This document shows positions 37,226 through 46,576 of a stretch of DNA of 64,000 nt, piece by piece. The position numbers were made by a program, and so were the translations under genes. Origin of the DNA: Longimicrobiales bacterium (GTDB lineage: Bacteria; Gemmatimonadota; Gemmatimonadetes; Longimicrobiales; Gaopeijiaceae); the NCBI GenBank assembly GCA_028284495.1, contig JANQRP010000023.1, forward strand, positions 1 through 64,000, given 5' to 3'. Each line of letters begins with the position of its first letter. The stretch's first letter is position 1. Below the pieces are notes generated by a model, which was not told the DNA's origin, did no database searches, and was given only the letters and a program-made list of their open reading frames with translations.

Positions 37226-39610
37226 ATGAATCGCATCGACGTACGAAGCTGGCCCCTCGCCATGATGCTCATGGCCCTGGGGCTCCTCGCCCTGCAGCCG
37301 AGCCCGGCCTGGGCGCAGGACCCGGACCCGGAGAAAGAAGAGGAGGAGGAGTCGTGGGAGGACGCCCTCCCGGAGAACGCCGAGATCCGTCAGGGCCTTT
37401 TCACTACCTACTTCGGGGAGGACGGGGACCTCTTCTTCGAGATCCCCCAGGAGGCGTTCGGGAAGGAGATGATCGTCGCGGTGACCACCACCGAGCGGCC
37501 GGGTTCGGCCGGGTCCGACGGCGGATCCGACGTGGTCGTGTGGGAGGCCCGCGGTGAGAACCACGTGGTGCTCCGTCTGAGGAACTACGACCAGATCGCC
37601 GACCCGAGCAGCGACATCTACCGCGCGGTATCCGGGATGATGAAGGGGCCGATCATCGAGACCTTCGAGGTCGAGGCCGTGAGTCCGACCGGGGGACTGC
37701 TGATCGACGCCACGGATCTCTTCACGTCGACCCAGTCGGAGCTCGGCGGGCTTCCGAGCGTGAGCAGCGGCAACAGCTTCGTGGACAAGGTCGTCGCCTT
37801 CCCGCGGAACATCGAGGTCGACTACATCCAGACCGGCCAGGTCGACGGCGACGCGACCACGAGCCGGCTGCACATGAGCATGCTGCTGCTCCCCGAGGAT
37901 CCGATGATGCCGCGCCTCTGGGACGCGCGTGTCGGGGTGAACTCGTCGACCTACACCGACTACTCGAGCGATCTGCACGGCGCGGAGGAGGTCCGCTTCA
38001 TCCACCGCCATCGCCTCGAGAAGGCGAACCCGAACGCGGCGATGTCCGATCCCGTCGAGCCGATCATCTACTACGTGGATCAGGCGACGCCCGAATGGCT
38101 GCGGCCGTACGTGATCGCCGGCGTCGACGACTGGCAGCAGGCGTTCGAGGCCGCGGGCTTCACGAACGCCATCTTCGGCAGGATGGCGCCCACACCGGAG
38201 CAGGACCCGGACTTCAGCATGGAGGACCTGCGGCACTCGGTCATCTGGTGGCGTCCGTCGCCGATCGCGAACGCGAACGGCGGGCAGCGGGTGGACCCGC
38301 GGACGGGCGAAATCATCCGGGGCCGCGTCCAGATGTACCACAACGTCATGGACCTCGTGCAGGACTGGTACTTCACGCAGGTCGGGCCGCTCGACCCGCG
38401 GGCGCAGTCGCTCCCACTCCCCGACTCGCTCATGGGCGAGCTGGTACGGTACGTGGTGGCCCACGAGATCGGCCACGCCATCGGGTTCCCGCACAACATG
38501 AAGGCGAGCGCGATGTACCCGGCCGATTCTCTCCGTTCGGTGACCTTCATCGAGCGGATGGGGGGGCAGCACGTCGCCACGCTCATGGACTACTCGCGGT
38601 TCAACTACGTGGCGCAGCCCGAGGACAACATGCCGGTGGAGTACCTCATCCCCGGCATCGGGCCCTACGACGAGTTCGCCGTCAAGTGGGCGTACGCACC
38701 GATCCCCGGTGCGACCACGCCGGAGGAGGAGCGTGAGACGTTGAACGAATGGGCGCGAGAGCAGGACGACGTGCCGTGGTTCCGATTCAGCACCTCCGGG
38801 GCCCCCGATCCCGAGTCGCTGACCGAGGCGAGCGGGGATCAGGACGCGGTCAAATCGTCGGGCCTCGGCCTGAGGAACCTGCAGCGCGTCATGGACATGA
38901 TGCTCGACGTCGCCGAGGAGGAGGGTGAGAGCTACGACCTTCTCGAGGACCTGTACGGCAACGTGATCGGCCAGTGGGGACGCTACAATGGCCATGTGAC
39001 CGCCATCGTCGGCGGCACGTACACGCAGCAGAAGTACGGGACGGGTGAACGCTTCGAACCGGTCGAGTTCGAACGCCAGCGCGAGGCGGTCCAGTTCCTG
39101 AACGACAACGTCTTCGACGTGCCCGAGTGGATGCTGGATCGTGCGATCCTGAGCCGGGTCGAGCCCGAGGGCACCGTGGAGCGGATCAACACGCAGCAGA
39201 TGCGGGTGCTCGCGTCGCTCATGAACGGTGGACGGCTGAATCGACTCATCGAATTCCAGGCGCTCGCCGACGGCGGCGAGCGGATGTACGGCCTGCCGGA
39301 CCTCATGGCGGACCTGCGGGACGGAATCTGGGACAGCTACATGGGATCGGGATCCGTCACCGTCGACGTCTACCGCCGGAACCTCCAGCGGGGGAAGGTC
39401 GAGATGATGCGTGGCCTCCTGAACCCACAGGGGAGCGGGGACGAGCCGGCGGAGCCCGTCCTGACCGATGTGCGCCCGGTGGTGCGCGCCGAGCTGACCT
39501 GGTTGCAGGGCGCGCTCGGTTCGGCGTTGTCCCGCGCGGGGAACGACATCACCCGCATGCACATCCAGGACCTGCAGGTCGAGGTCGCGAAGGCGCTCGG
39601 CGACGGCTGA
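37226..39610 (+). CDS. Exported zinc metalloprotease, DUF5117/DUF4953 type (copy 2)
   Basis: 794 residues. A signal peptide ends at AWAQ. The metzincin motif HEIGHAIGFPH is at residues 413-423 (H413, E414, H417, H423), followed by NMKASAM. The N-terminal part (EIRQGLFTTYFGEDGDLFFE, VEAVSPTGGLLIDATDLFTS) corresponds to DUF5117/5118. A highly acidic patch (EKEEEEESWED) follows the signal. Same family as the gene at 2573-5164 but clearly diverged; with that copy it forms a paralogous pair on opposite strands. It ends at a very strong hairpin. Confidence 0.92.
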   Translation: MNRIDVRSWPLAMMLMALGLLALQPSPAWAQDPDPEKEEEEESWEDALPENAEIRQGLFTTYFGEDGDLFFEIPQEAFGKEMIVAVTTTERPGSAGSDGGSDVVVWEARGENHVVLRLRNYDQIADPSSDIYRAVSGMMKGPIIETFEVEAVSPTGGLLIDATDLFTSTQSELGGLPSVSSGNSFVDKVVAFPRNIEVDYIQTGQVDGDATTSRLHMSMLLLPEDPMMPRLWDARVGVNSSTYTDYSSDLHGAEEVRFIHRHRLEKANPNAAMSDPVEPIIYYVDQATPEWLRPYVIAGVDDWQQAFEAAGFTNAIFGRMAPTPEQDPDFSMEDLRHSVIWWRPSPIANANGGQRVDPRTGEIIRGRVQMYHNVMDLVQDWYFTQVGPLDPRAQSLPLPDSLMGELVRYVVAHEIGHAIGFPHNMKASAMYPADSLRSVTFIERMGGQHVATLMDYSRFNYVAQPEDNMPVEYLIPGIGPYDEFAVKWAYAPIPGATTPEEERETLNEWAREQDDVPWFRFSTSGAPDPESLTEASGDQDAVKSSGLGLRNLQRVMDMMLDVAEEEGESYDLLEDLYGNVIGQWGRYNGHVTAIVGGTYTQQKYGTGERFEPVEFERQREAVQFLNDNVFDVPEWMLDRAILSRVEPEGTVERINTQQMRVLASLMNGGRLNRLIEFQALADGGERMYGLPDLMADLRDGIWDSYMGSGSVTVDVYRRNLQRGKVEMMRGLLNPQGSGDEPAEPVLTDVRPVVRAELTWLQGALGSALSRAGNDITRMHIQDLQVEVAKALGDG

Positions 39611-39622
39611 GGCTGCCGCCGC

Positions 39623-39656
39623 GCGAGGGCCCGGAGTTCGTCCTCCGGGCCCTCGC
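39623..39656 (+). terminator. Strong hairpin terminator after metalloprotease copy 2
   Basis: GCGAGGGCCCGGAG pairs perfectly over 14 bases with CTCCGGGCCCTCGC across the loop TTCGTC, 12 bases after the stop codon. No U-tract follows, as with the other hairpin terminator at 13842-13874. Confidence 0.75.
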
Positions 39657-39757
39657 CGCGCCCGCCCGACGCGGTCGTCCTCGGTGGAACGAGCGGGCGG
39701 TAGTCGGGAAACAACAGGGTCCGCGAACTCACCCGCTCCTCCAGCCCCGACCCCTTC

Positions 39758-40831
39758 ATGCTGACCCACGACCGACTCGCCGACCTGTACACACGCGTCC
39801 GGGACGTCCACGTCCTGAGCGTCTACATCGACGGGGGTCAGCACGATCCTGCGGAGCGGCGCGTCTGGCGAACGCGGCTCGACCAGGCGCTCTCGGAGCG
39901 GCGCAGGGAGATCGAAGCGGACGGGCGCTCCGACCTCACCGCGTTCGAGGCGGCCCGCGACCGGCTGCTGGGCGAACTCCGGGAGTACAGCAGCTTCATG
40001 CCGGACCGGGGGTGGGTCGGGTTCGCCACCGACGCCGAGGTCGTGTACGCGGACAACGTCCCGGTACCCATGCCGGACCTCGTGGTGTGGGAGCCGGGCC
40101 TCCGGGTCGCGCCGTACGTCCGGGCCCTCAAGCAGGAGAAACCGGTCGTGATCGCGCTGGCCGACCGGCACCACGCGCGGCTCTTCACGTACAGGGAGGG
40201 TGCTCTGGAGCAGACCGAGGAGATCAGCGCCACCGACGAAGCGCCGGATGCGCGGAGCGCGCGGCGCTCGGGCGAGCGGTCGGGTACGCGGGGGAACGCC
40301 ACCGACGACGCCCGGCGTCAGGTGGAGGTGAAGGCGGACGCCCTGCTCGAGCGCGTCGCCGAGCGGGTCGGCGAACTCGCCGGCGTGGACGGGCTGGTCG
40401 TGGTCGGGGGCACACGCGAGACCGGGAAGCGGCTGTTGAATCAGCTTCCGGCTGCGGTCTCCGAACGCGCAGAGGAGGTAGGGAGCCTATACCTCGAGAT
40501 GACGCCGGCGGAAGTGAAGACCCACGCGGAGTCGATCGCGTCGGGGCTCACACAGCGACTGCAGGAGGATCTGGTCGCGCGGGTGCTCGACCGCGCGCGG
40601 TCCGGGGGACGCGGCGTGCTTGGCGACGAGGACACCGCTGACGCGCTCGTGGAGCGGAAGGTCGACACGCTGGTGCTGTCACGGACGTTCCTGAACGAGC
40701 GGCGGGACCGGGCGGACCGGATGGTCGGCACGGCGTTCGAACAGCGCGCCGCCGTGGAGGAGGTGTCCGGCTCGGGCGCCGAGCGCCTCGACGAGGAGGC
40801 CGGAGGCGTCGCGGCACTGCTGCGCTGGTAG
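39758..40831 (+). CDS. baeRF-like protein (bacterial archaeo-eukaryotic release factor relative)
   Basis: 357 residues, cytosolic. The start LADLYTRVRDVHVLSVYIDG, the central KPVVIALADRHHARLFTYRE and the end GLVVVGGTRETGKRLLNQLP resemble the eRF1-domain-3-like folds grouped as baeRF, which are predicted to act on ribosome-bound or stalled nascent chains. A charged linker near residues 160-195 (Arg/Glu/Gly rich) separates the halves. I cannot see a GGQ tripeptide, so peptidyl hydrolysis is not assured. No operon partner; the adjacent gene is convergent PPK2. Confidence 0.6.
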   Translation: MLTHDRLADLYTRVRDVHVLSVYIDGGQHDPAERRVWRTRLDQALSERRREIEADGRSDLTAFEAARDRLLGELREYSSFMPDRGWVGFATDAEVVYADNVPVPMPDLVVWEPGLRVAPYVRALKQEKPVVIALADRHHARLFTYREGALEQTEEISATDEAPDARSARRSGERSGTRGNATDDARRQVEVKADALLERVAERVGELAGVDGLVVVGGTRETGKRLLNQLPAAVSERAEEVGSLYLEMTPAEVKTHAESIASGLTQRLQEDLVARVLDRARSGGRGVLGDEDTADALVERKVDTLVLSRTFLNERRDRADRMVGTAFEQRAAVEEVSGSGAERLDEEAGGVAALLRW

Positions 40832-40845
40832 CCGGAGTCGCCGGA

Positions 40846-41733
40846 TCAGCCCTCTGCCTCGAGCAGTCGCTGCATCTGATCGAACCGCGCCCGGTCGTCG
40901 GGGGCCACGGCGGGGTACCGCAGGTCGAGCCGCCGCAGCCGCTCCACCACGATCCGTGCGACGGACAGGCGCATGAACGGCTTGTCGTCGGCGGGGATCG
41001 CGTACCATGGCGCCCACGGCCGGGACGTTTCGCGGAGGGCCTCCTGGTACGCGTGCATGTACGAGTCCCAGTGCCCGCGCTCCTCGACGTCGGCCACGGA
41101 GAACTTCCAGTTCTTCTCGGGCTCGTCGAGGCGGCTCAGGAACCGGAGCCGCTGTTCCTCCCGCGACACGTTGAGGAAGAACTTCAGGATCACCGTCCCG
41201 TTTCTCGCCAGATGCTTCTCGTGGTCGCGGATCGAGTCGAATCGCTCCTCCCAGAGGCGATCCCCCTCGGCGAGGAGGTCGGGTGCGCGCCGGAGTCTCT
41301 GCGCCCTGAGGTATTCCGGGTGGACGCGAACGACGAGAACCTCCTCGTAGTAGCTGCGGTTGAACACCCCGATACGACCACGCTCCGGCAGCGACCTCGC
41401 GGTGCGCCACAGGAAGTCGTGGTCGAGTTCCTCGGCGGAGGGCACCTTGAAGGAGAACACCTGGCACCCCGTGGGATTCACCCCCGAGAGCACGTGGCGG
41501 ATCGTGCCGTCCTTGCCGGCCGCGTCCATCGCCTGGAAGACGAGGAGCACCGCGTGGTGATTGTGTGCGTAGAGGATGCGCTGAAGGTCCGCGAGTTCGT
41601 CGACCGCCTCCGTCAGCCCCGCCTTGAGGCCTTTCCGGTCGGGCGCGTCCGGCGGGGGACGGGTCGAGTACCGGTCGAGCTCGAAGGAGCCGTCGAAGGG
41701 CACGCGGTAGGGGCTTTCAACGCTGTCGTTCAT
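40846..41733 (-). CDS. ppk2: Polyphosphate kinase 2 family protein
   Basis: 295 residues, a single PPK2 domain. It transfers phosphate between polyphosphate and nucleotides. The N-terminus [20 protein letters not shown] is typical. Walker [14 protein letters not shown] (residues 66-78), Walker-B/lid region [20 protein letters not shown], and the Arg-rich lid [20 protein letters not shown] with [16 protein letters not shown] are present. Whether it makes ATP, GTP or uses nucleoside monophosphates cannot be told. The start codon overlaps the start of the divergent glycosyltransferase. Confidence 0.93.
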   Translation of the reverse strand: MNDSVESPYRVPFDGSFELDRYSTRPPPDAPDRKGLKAGLTEAVDELADLQRILYAHNHHAVLLVFQAMDAAGKDGTIRHVLSGVNPTGCQVFSFKVPSAEELDHDFLWRTARSLPERGRIGVFNRSYYEEVLVVRVHPEYLRAQRLRRAPDLLAEGDRLWEERFDSIRDHEKHLARNGTVILKFFLNVSREEQRLRFLSRLDEPEKNWKFSVADVEERGHWDSYMHAYQEALRETSRPWAPWYAIPADDKPFMRLSVARIVVERLRRLDLRYPAVAPDDRARFDQMQRLLEAEG

Positions 41734-42895
41734 GACTGACGGGGTCGGGGGCGATGGGGAATCGACGGTCCGTGAGGATGCGGCCCGGCGCCCGGCTGCG
41801 GCAACCGGCCCGATCGAGGTTGTGCTCGGCAACTCGAACACGCGGTTCTCGGGGGTCACGTCCACCATGCTGCAAGTCCTGCCGGACCAGATGCGGCGGG
41901 TCCGCCTGGCCGTGATGGGCGCGCACAACCTTCCCGCCGACGTGCCCTCGCTCGGTTTCGGAGAGGTGGCGCGAATGGCACGCCACCCGCTGCCCGACGG
42001 CCGCCGCCGCGTCTTCCACGCCCGCAGGAACGACGAGATGATCCAGGCGCTGCTGCTGAAGCGACTCTTCGGTGCCGACCTCCGAACCGTGTTCACCTCG
42101 ACGGCCCAGCGCCGCCACACGTGGCTGACCAACTGGCTCATGAAGCGGATGGACGGACTCCTGTCCACCTGCGATGCCGCGGCGTCGTACATGCGGTACG
42201 AGCCCGACCGCATCATCCCCCACGGCGTCGACACCGAGCGGTACCACCCGGCGCCCGATCGCGCCGCGGCGTGGGCCGCGCTCGGGCTTCCCGGCGAACG
42301 TGGGATCGGCATCTTCGGGCGGGTTCGGCGGCAGAAGGGCGTGGACGTGCTGATCGACGCCGTGCTGCCCCTGCTCCGAGAGCATCCGGAATTCACGGTG
42401 GTCGTGGTGGGTGAGGTCACGCCCCGAGAGCGGCGGTTCGGCGCGGATCTCGAGCGTCGGGTCGCGGACGCCGGGCTGTCCGATCGCGTCGTCCTCCTCG
42501 GGAAGCAGCCGTTCGAACGCATCCCGGAGCTGTTCCGCGCGATGTCGATCGTGGCGGCGCTGAGCCGGACCGAGGGTTTCGGCCTCACGGTTCTCGAGGC
42601 GATGGCCAGCGGGGCACCCGTGGTGGCGAGCGAGGCGGGCGCATGGCCCGAGATCGTCGAGAACGGGGTGGACGGGTGGCTCGTGCCCGTGGGCGACGTC
42701 GAGGCGACGCGCCACCGTCTGGCGGATCTCATGGCACGGCCGCAAGGCCTGGACGCGATGGGAGCGCGAGGCCGGGCGAAGGTACTCGCCCGCTTCACGG
42801 TCGAGCGCGAGGCGCGCGAGCTGTGCGAGTACTACCGACACCTGTCCGACGCCCCGCCGGGTGGTCTCGGGCGGACGCATCGAGCGACCTCGTGA
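41732..42895 (+). CDS. GT4-family glycosyltransferase (first of three)
   Basis: 387 residues if it begins at ATG 41732; the first 30 residues look like filler and GTG 41822 is an alternative start, just at the beginning of the fold ([20 protein letters not shown]). The GT-B C-terminal half is clear: [32 protein letters not shown], and the sugar-nucleotide loop [20 protein letters not shown]. It probably adds a sugar to lipopolysaccharide core or another glycan. Its stop overlaps the VanZ-like gene start in GTGA (42892-42895). Confidence 0.85.
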   Translation: MTDGVGGDGESTVREDAARRPAAATGPIEVVLGNSNTRFSGVTSTMLQVLPDQMRRVRLAVMGAHNLPADVPSLGFGEVARMARHPLPDGRRRVFHARRNDEMIQALLLKRLFGADLRTVFTSTAQRRHTWLTNWLMKRMDGLLSTCDAAASYMRYEPDRIIPHGVDTERYHPAPDRAAAWAALGLPGERGIGIFGRVRRQKGVDVLIDAVLPLLREHPEFTVVVVGEVTPRERRFGADLERRVADAGLSDRVVLLGKQPFERIPELFRAMSIVAALSRTEGFGLTVLEAMASGAPVVASEAGAWPEIVENGVDGWLVPVGDVEATRHRLADLMARPQGLDAMGARGRAKVLARFTVEREARELCEYYRHLSDAPPGGLGRTHRATS

Positions 42896-44133
42896 AGCGC
42901 GGCGTCGCCGCCACCGTCGCGCTCGTATCGGCGGGCGCGATCCTCGCGTCCACGCTCGTCGCGGTGGAGGCGACCCCCTCGTGGTCGGAGTTCGACGATC
43001 TGTGCATTGCCTGTGGCGACCGCGGAACCGCCGACGCGATCCTCAACGTCTTCCTGTTCGTTCCATTCGGCGTCGGGGTCGGTGTGCTGTTCGGGTGGCG
43101 GTCTGCGGCGCTGGCCGCATTCGGACTCTCGTTCGGGGTCGAGGTGCTGCAGATGGGTATCCCCGGGCGGTTTTCCACGCTGGGTGACATCCTCTCCAAC
43201 ACGCTCGGGGGCGGGGTGGGCGCCTGGCTCGCCGGCGCCGCCCCCCGGCTTCGAGCCTGGATGGAGGTGCCGAGCCGAACCGTCCGCCGGACCGGCCGAC
43301 TCGCATCCGCGACGCTCCTCGTCGCTCCGGTGGTGCTCCTCGCTCCCCAGGCGCCCGACTCGGACTGGTGGATGCAGTGGACCCCCGACCTGGGTCACAT
43401 GGAGCGCTACCGGGGGCGGGTTCTGGATGCACGTGTGGACACGACCTTCCTTCCCACCGGCCGGCTCGAACGTGACCGTCGAGTGCGGGAGGCGATCCTG
43501 ACCGGTACCGACATCGACGTCACCTTCGTCGCCGGGCCGGCCCCGACGCGCGTTGCACCCGTGGTCTCGGTCTACTCGCGGCACCGGCAGCAGGTCTTCA
43601 TGGTGGGCGCGGAGGGGGACGCGGTCGTGTACTTCCGCCGGACGTTGGGGAACGCCCTGCGACTCGACCAGCCCGGCATCCGCTGGGCCGGCGCACTGTC
43701 GGTGGCGCCCGGCGACACCGTGCACGCGCGGGTGCGCCGCGAGCGTGGGGGCGTGTGCCTGGCACTCGACGGAGCGGTGGACTGCGGCCGGAGCCTCGGA
43801 CTCCGCGACGGGTGGCGCCTCCTCCTCGCGGGTCCGACCGGTGGACTCGGTGCGGGGCTGCTCGTCGTGCTGGGGTTCGGCTGGCTCGCGCTGACGGGCG
43901 CCCCGGTCGGCCTCGTGGCCGGATCTGCGAGCGAGGCGGTCGCGTGGGCGAGCGCGATCGGGCTCGCGGGGGGCGGTGTGGCCTGGCTCGTGCCCGAAAC
44001 CGCCTTCCGGTTCGGCTCGGTCATCGCGGTGGTCGCCGGCGCTGTCGCGGGTGCGGCGGTGGCGCGCGCGATCCGAGCTCGACTCGCGAGGCCGGGCGCC
44101 GTGGCGGCAGCCGCCCCGAAGCACGCGTCGTAG
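42892..44133 (+). CDS. VanZ-family membrane protein with a LamG-like domain
   Basis: 413 residues from a GTG overlapping the preceding stop. The VanZ-like N-terminal domain has about four membrane helices and the signature NVFLFVPFGVGVGVLFGW, FGVEVLQMGIPGRFSTLGDI, LSNTLGGGVGAWLAG. A concanavalin/LamG-like extracytoplasmic domain follows (residues about 160-310: VVSVYSRHRQQVFMVGAEGD, ARVRRERGGVCLALDGAVDC), then four more membrane helices at the C-terminus. VanZ confers weak teicoplanin resistance in enterococci; family members elsewhere are found in glycan clusters. The fusion suggests sensing or modification of a surface glycan, as inference. Confidence 0.8.
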   Translation: MKRGVAATVALVSAGAILASTLVAVEATPSWSEFDDLCIACGDRGTADAILNVFLFVPFGVGVGVLFGWRSAALAAFGLSFGVEVLQMGIPGRFSTLGDILSNTLGGGVGAWLAGAAPRLRAWMEVPSRTVRRTGRLASATLLVAPVVLLAPQAPDSDWWMQWTPDLGHMERYRGRVLDARVDTTFLPTGRLERDRRVREAILTGTDIDVTFVAGPAPTRVAPVVSVYSRHRQQVFMVGAEGDAVVYFRRTLGNALRLDQPGIRWAGALSVAPGDTVHARVRRERGGVCLALDGAVDCGRSLGLRDGWRLLLAGPTGGLGAGLLVVLGFGWLALTGAPVGLVAGSASEAVAWASAIGLAGGGVAWLVPETAFRFGSVIAVVAGAVAGAAVARAIRARLARPGAVAAAAPKHAS

Positions 44134-44194
44134 CGGGGTCCCGCCACGACGACCGGCAGCTCCCGAGGGTGGACCCGGGTCGGAGGACGACGTT

Positions 44195-45379
44195 ATGGTG
44201 CGCTGCCGCCGCGGCGCCGTGGGCCGTCGCTCGGCCCGTGCGCGTATGTCGCGCCGTTCCTCACCCTCCATGGCATCGATGGCACGATCTCCCCTGAAAG
44301 TGGCCCAGATGCTCGAGTCCGGCGGTCCGGGAGGGGCCGAGACCGTGCTTCTCCAGCTCTCCGACGAGCTGACCCGTCGAGGCCACACGGTGGTTCCGGT
44401 GCGCATGCCCGACGGCGAGACGTGGCTGGACGACCAGCTCGAGTCCCGGGGCCTGCCTCCGCGTCGGTTCTTCCTGAATCGCTCGGTGGACCCGCGAGCG
44501 GTGGGCCGACTCGCCGCGATCCTGGAATCGGCCGGGGTGGATGTCGTGCACAGCCACGAGTTCACGATGGCGGTGTACGGAGCCGCCGCCGCCCGCCGGC
44601 TCGGAGTCCCGCACGTGATCACGATGCACGGCAGTCAAACCGTCCTGACGCGCTTCCGACGCCGGGTCGCGCTGCGATGGGCGTTCCGGCGGAGCCGAGC
44701 CGTCGTGGCCGTGTCGGAGGCGACGCGTGAGGACATGACCGAGCGGCTGGGGACAGGTGTCGGCTCGCTCGAGGTGATCCCGAACGGAGTCCCGGTGCGG
44801 CCCGGCGACGCAGCGGGGCCCCGCGCCGAGTTCGGGATATCGAACGACGAGGTCGTCATCCTCGCAGTCGGAAATCTGTCAGAGCGGAAAGGCCACATCA
44901 TCCTGCTGAAGGCCGTATCGCTGCTCGAGGAGCGTGGCATCGGAGTTCCGTGGCGGGTCGTCATCGCCGGACGGGGCGAGCAGCACGACGCCCTCGCCGC
45001 GTTCGCCGACGAGTCGGGCATCGCCGATCGGGTGCACCTGGCCGGGCACCGGGACGACGTTCCGGACCTTCAGGCCGCGGCTCACGTCCTGTGCATGCCG
45101 TCGCTCTGGGAGGGACTTCCTCTCGCTGTGCTGGAGGGGATGCACGCAGGCAACTGCATCGTCGCGTCGCACACGTCGGGCATCCCCGAGGCGATCACCG
45201 ACGGCGAGAACGGCCTGCTCGTCGAACCCGGGAAGGTCGAGCCGCTTGCCGATGCGCTGGGGAAGGTACTGAGCGACGACGGTCTGCGTCGCCGCCTCAG
45301 CGCTGCCGCCCTCGCGACCGCGCGTCAGCGGTTCAGCATCGAGCGAATGACCGACCGGTACGAGGCGCTGTACGGTTGA
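44195..45379 (+). CDS. GT4-family glycosyltransferase (second of three)
   Basis: 394 residues from ATG 44195, chosen because GGAGG (44182-44186) stands 8 bases before it; the fold itself starts later, at PLKVAQMLESGGPGGAETVL. Further motifs are VDVVHSHEF, HVITMHGSQ, EVIPNGVPV, AVGNLSERKGHIILLKAVSL and MPSLWEGLPLAVLEGMHAGN, with the catalytic-site EGMHAGN region. The N-terminal 40 residues are Arg/Ser-rich and may be dispensable. The stop overlaps the third glycosyltransferase start in TTGA. Confidence 0.88.
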   Translation: MVRCRRGAVGRRSARARMSRRSSPSMASMARSPLKVAQMLESGGPGGAETVLLQLSDELTRRGHTVVPVRMPDGETWLDDQLESRGLPPRRFFLNRSVDPRAVGRLAAILESAGVDVVHSHEFTMAVYGAAAARRLGVPHVITMHGSQTVLTRFRRRVALRWAFRRSRAVVAVSEATREDMTERLGTGVGSLEVIPNGVPVRPGDAAGPRAEFGISNDEVVILAVGNLSERKGHIILLKAVSLLEERGIGVPWRVVIAGRGEQHDALAAFADESGIADRVHLAGHRDDVPDLQAAAHVLCMPSLWEGLPLAVLEGMHAGNCIVASHTSGIPEAITDGENGLLVEPGKVEPLADALGKVLSDDGLRRRLSAAALATARQRFSIERMTDRYEALYG

Positions 45380-46560
45380 GCTCCGGGATTAACGAAGCAC
45401 CGAAGCGCGTGCTCTACGTGGAGCAGAACGAGGACGGTACGGTCGGCGGGTCCCATCGGATCCTCGCTGACCTCGTGGTCCGCCTCTCCTCGGCGTACGA
45501 ACCGGTAGTCGTGTTCTATCAGGACAACCCGTGGGTCGAGAAGCTCCGGGCAGCCGGGATCGAGGTCGAGGCGTGGGACGAGCGGCGCTGCGAGGAGTCG
45601 GGTGGCCGGGGTCCGTTCGGCACGCTCGTGAACGTCGCTGCCCAGGTGCGTCATCGACGGAGATTTCTCCGAGACGCGCGAATCGACGCGGTGCATCTCA
45701 ACAACGCCCCCTACGTGGGCGCGGACGTATGGATTCCCGCCTGCCGCGTCGTCGGGATTCCATGCATGACGTACGCCATGGGGTACGGCCCGCGCGAGTC
45801 GGCGGTCCAGCGCTGGATCCAGCGTCGATACGACCTCGTGTTCTCGCTCAGCGAAGAGGTCGAGGCGGATCTCGATCGCCTCGGTATCCCGCGGTCACGG
45901 CGGATCATGGCCCACCCCGGGATCGACGCGACCGCCGAGCTCGCCAGGGTGCGGCGGGGGTCGAGCGACGTGCGACGTGAGCTCGGCGTGGGCGAGGACG
46001 ACGTGCTCGCGGTCATGGTCGGCAACCTCCGCGAGTGGAAGGGTCAGCATGTGGTGATCGACGCCGCGTCCCGGCTCTCCGAAGACGTTCGACGGCGCAT
46101 GTCGCTGATCCTGGTCGGGGCCAGCGGCACGTCGGCGTCCGATGCGGCGTACGTCCGGCGCCTCCGAGCCGAACTGCGCGACCGAGGCCTCGAGGACACC
46201 GTGTCCCTTCTCGGCGCGCGTGACGACGTGCCCGACCTCTTCGCGGCCTCGGATATCGCGATCCACGCCTCCGTCATCCCCGAGCCGTTCGGGATGGTCG
46301 TGCTCGAGGCCATGGTCCACGGGTGCGCGGTCATCGCGTCGAATCGTGGTGGACCCGCCGAGATCATCCCGCCCGGCGCGGGACACACCTTCGACGTCGG
46401 AGATCCCGAGGCACTCGCGACGCTTCTGGAGCGGCTCGTGCTGGACGCGGAGGAACGGTCGTCGCTCGGCGAGGCCGCGCGCGAGCGCGCCCGCCAGTTC
46501 GACATCACGCGACACGTGCGCCGGATCGAGGCCGGCTACCGCCGAGTGTTCGGGGAATAG
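45376..46560 (+). CDS. GT4-family glycosyltransferase (third of three)
   Basis: 394 residues from a TTG overlapping the previous stop (TTGA, 45376-45379), with GAGG 10 bases upstream. The N-terminal VLYVEQNEDGTVGGSHRILA is a typical GT-B donor loop start, followed by LVFSLSEEVEADLDRLGIPR, VGNLREWKGQHVVIDAASRL and ASVIPEPFGMVVLEAMVHGC. The shared architecture with its two neighbours suggests sequential sugar additions to one glycan. Confidence 0.87.
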   Translation: MSSGINEAPKRVLYVEQNEDGTVGGSHRILADLVVRLSSAYEPVVVFYQDNPWVEKLRAAGIEVEAWDERRCEESGGRGPFGTLVNVAAQVRHRRRFLRDARIDAVHLNNAPYVGADVWIPACRVVGIPCMTYAMGYGPRESAVQRWIQRRYDLVFSLSEEVEADLDRLGIPRSRRIMAHPGIDATAELARVRRGSSDVRRELGVGEDDVLAVMVGNLREWKGQHVVIDAASRLSEDVRRRMSLILVGASGTSASDAAYVRRLRAELRDRGLEDTVSLLGARDDVPDLFAASDIAIHASVIPEPFGMVVLEAMVHGCAVIASNRGGPAEIIPPGAGHTFDVGDPEALATLLERLVLDAEERSSLGEAARERARQFDITRHVRRIEAGYRRVFGE

Positions 46561-46576
46561 CGGGACACCGCTCGCG

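Noticed and set aside
37031..40174. 1047-residue minus-strand frame opposite metalloprotease copy 2
   Set aside because: Antisense shadow without motifs.
46559..46572. Terminator hairpin between the third glycosyltransferase and E1 genes
   Set aside because: AGCGG-GACA-CCGCT is only 5 base pairs; too common in this composition.
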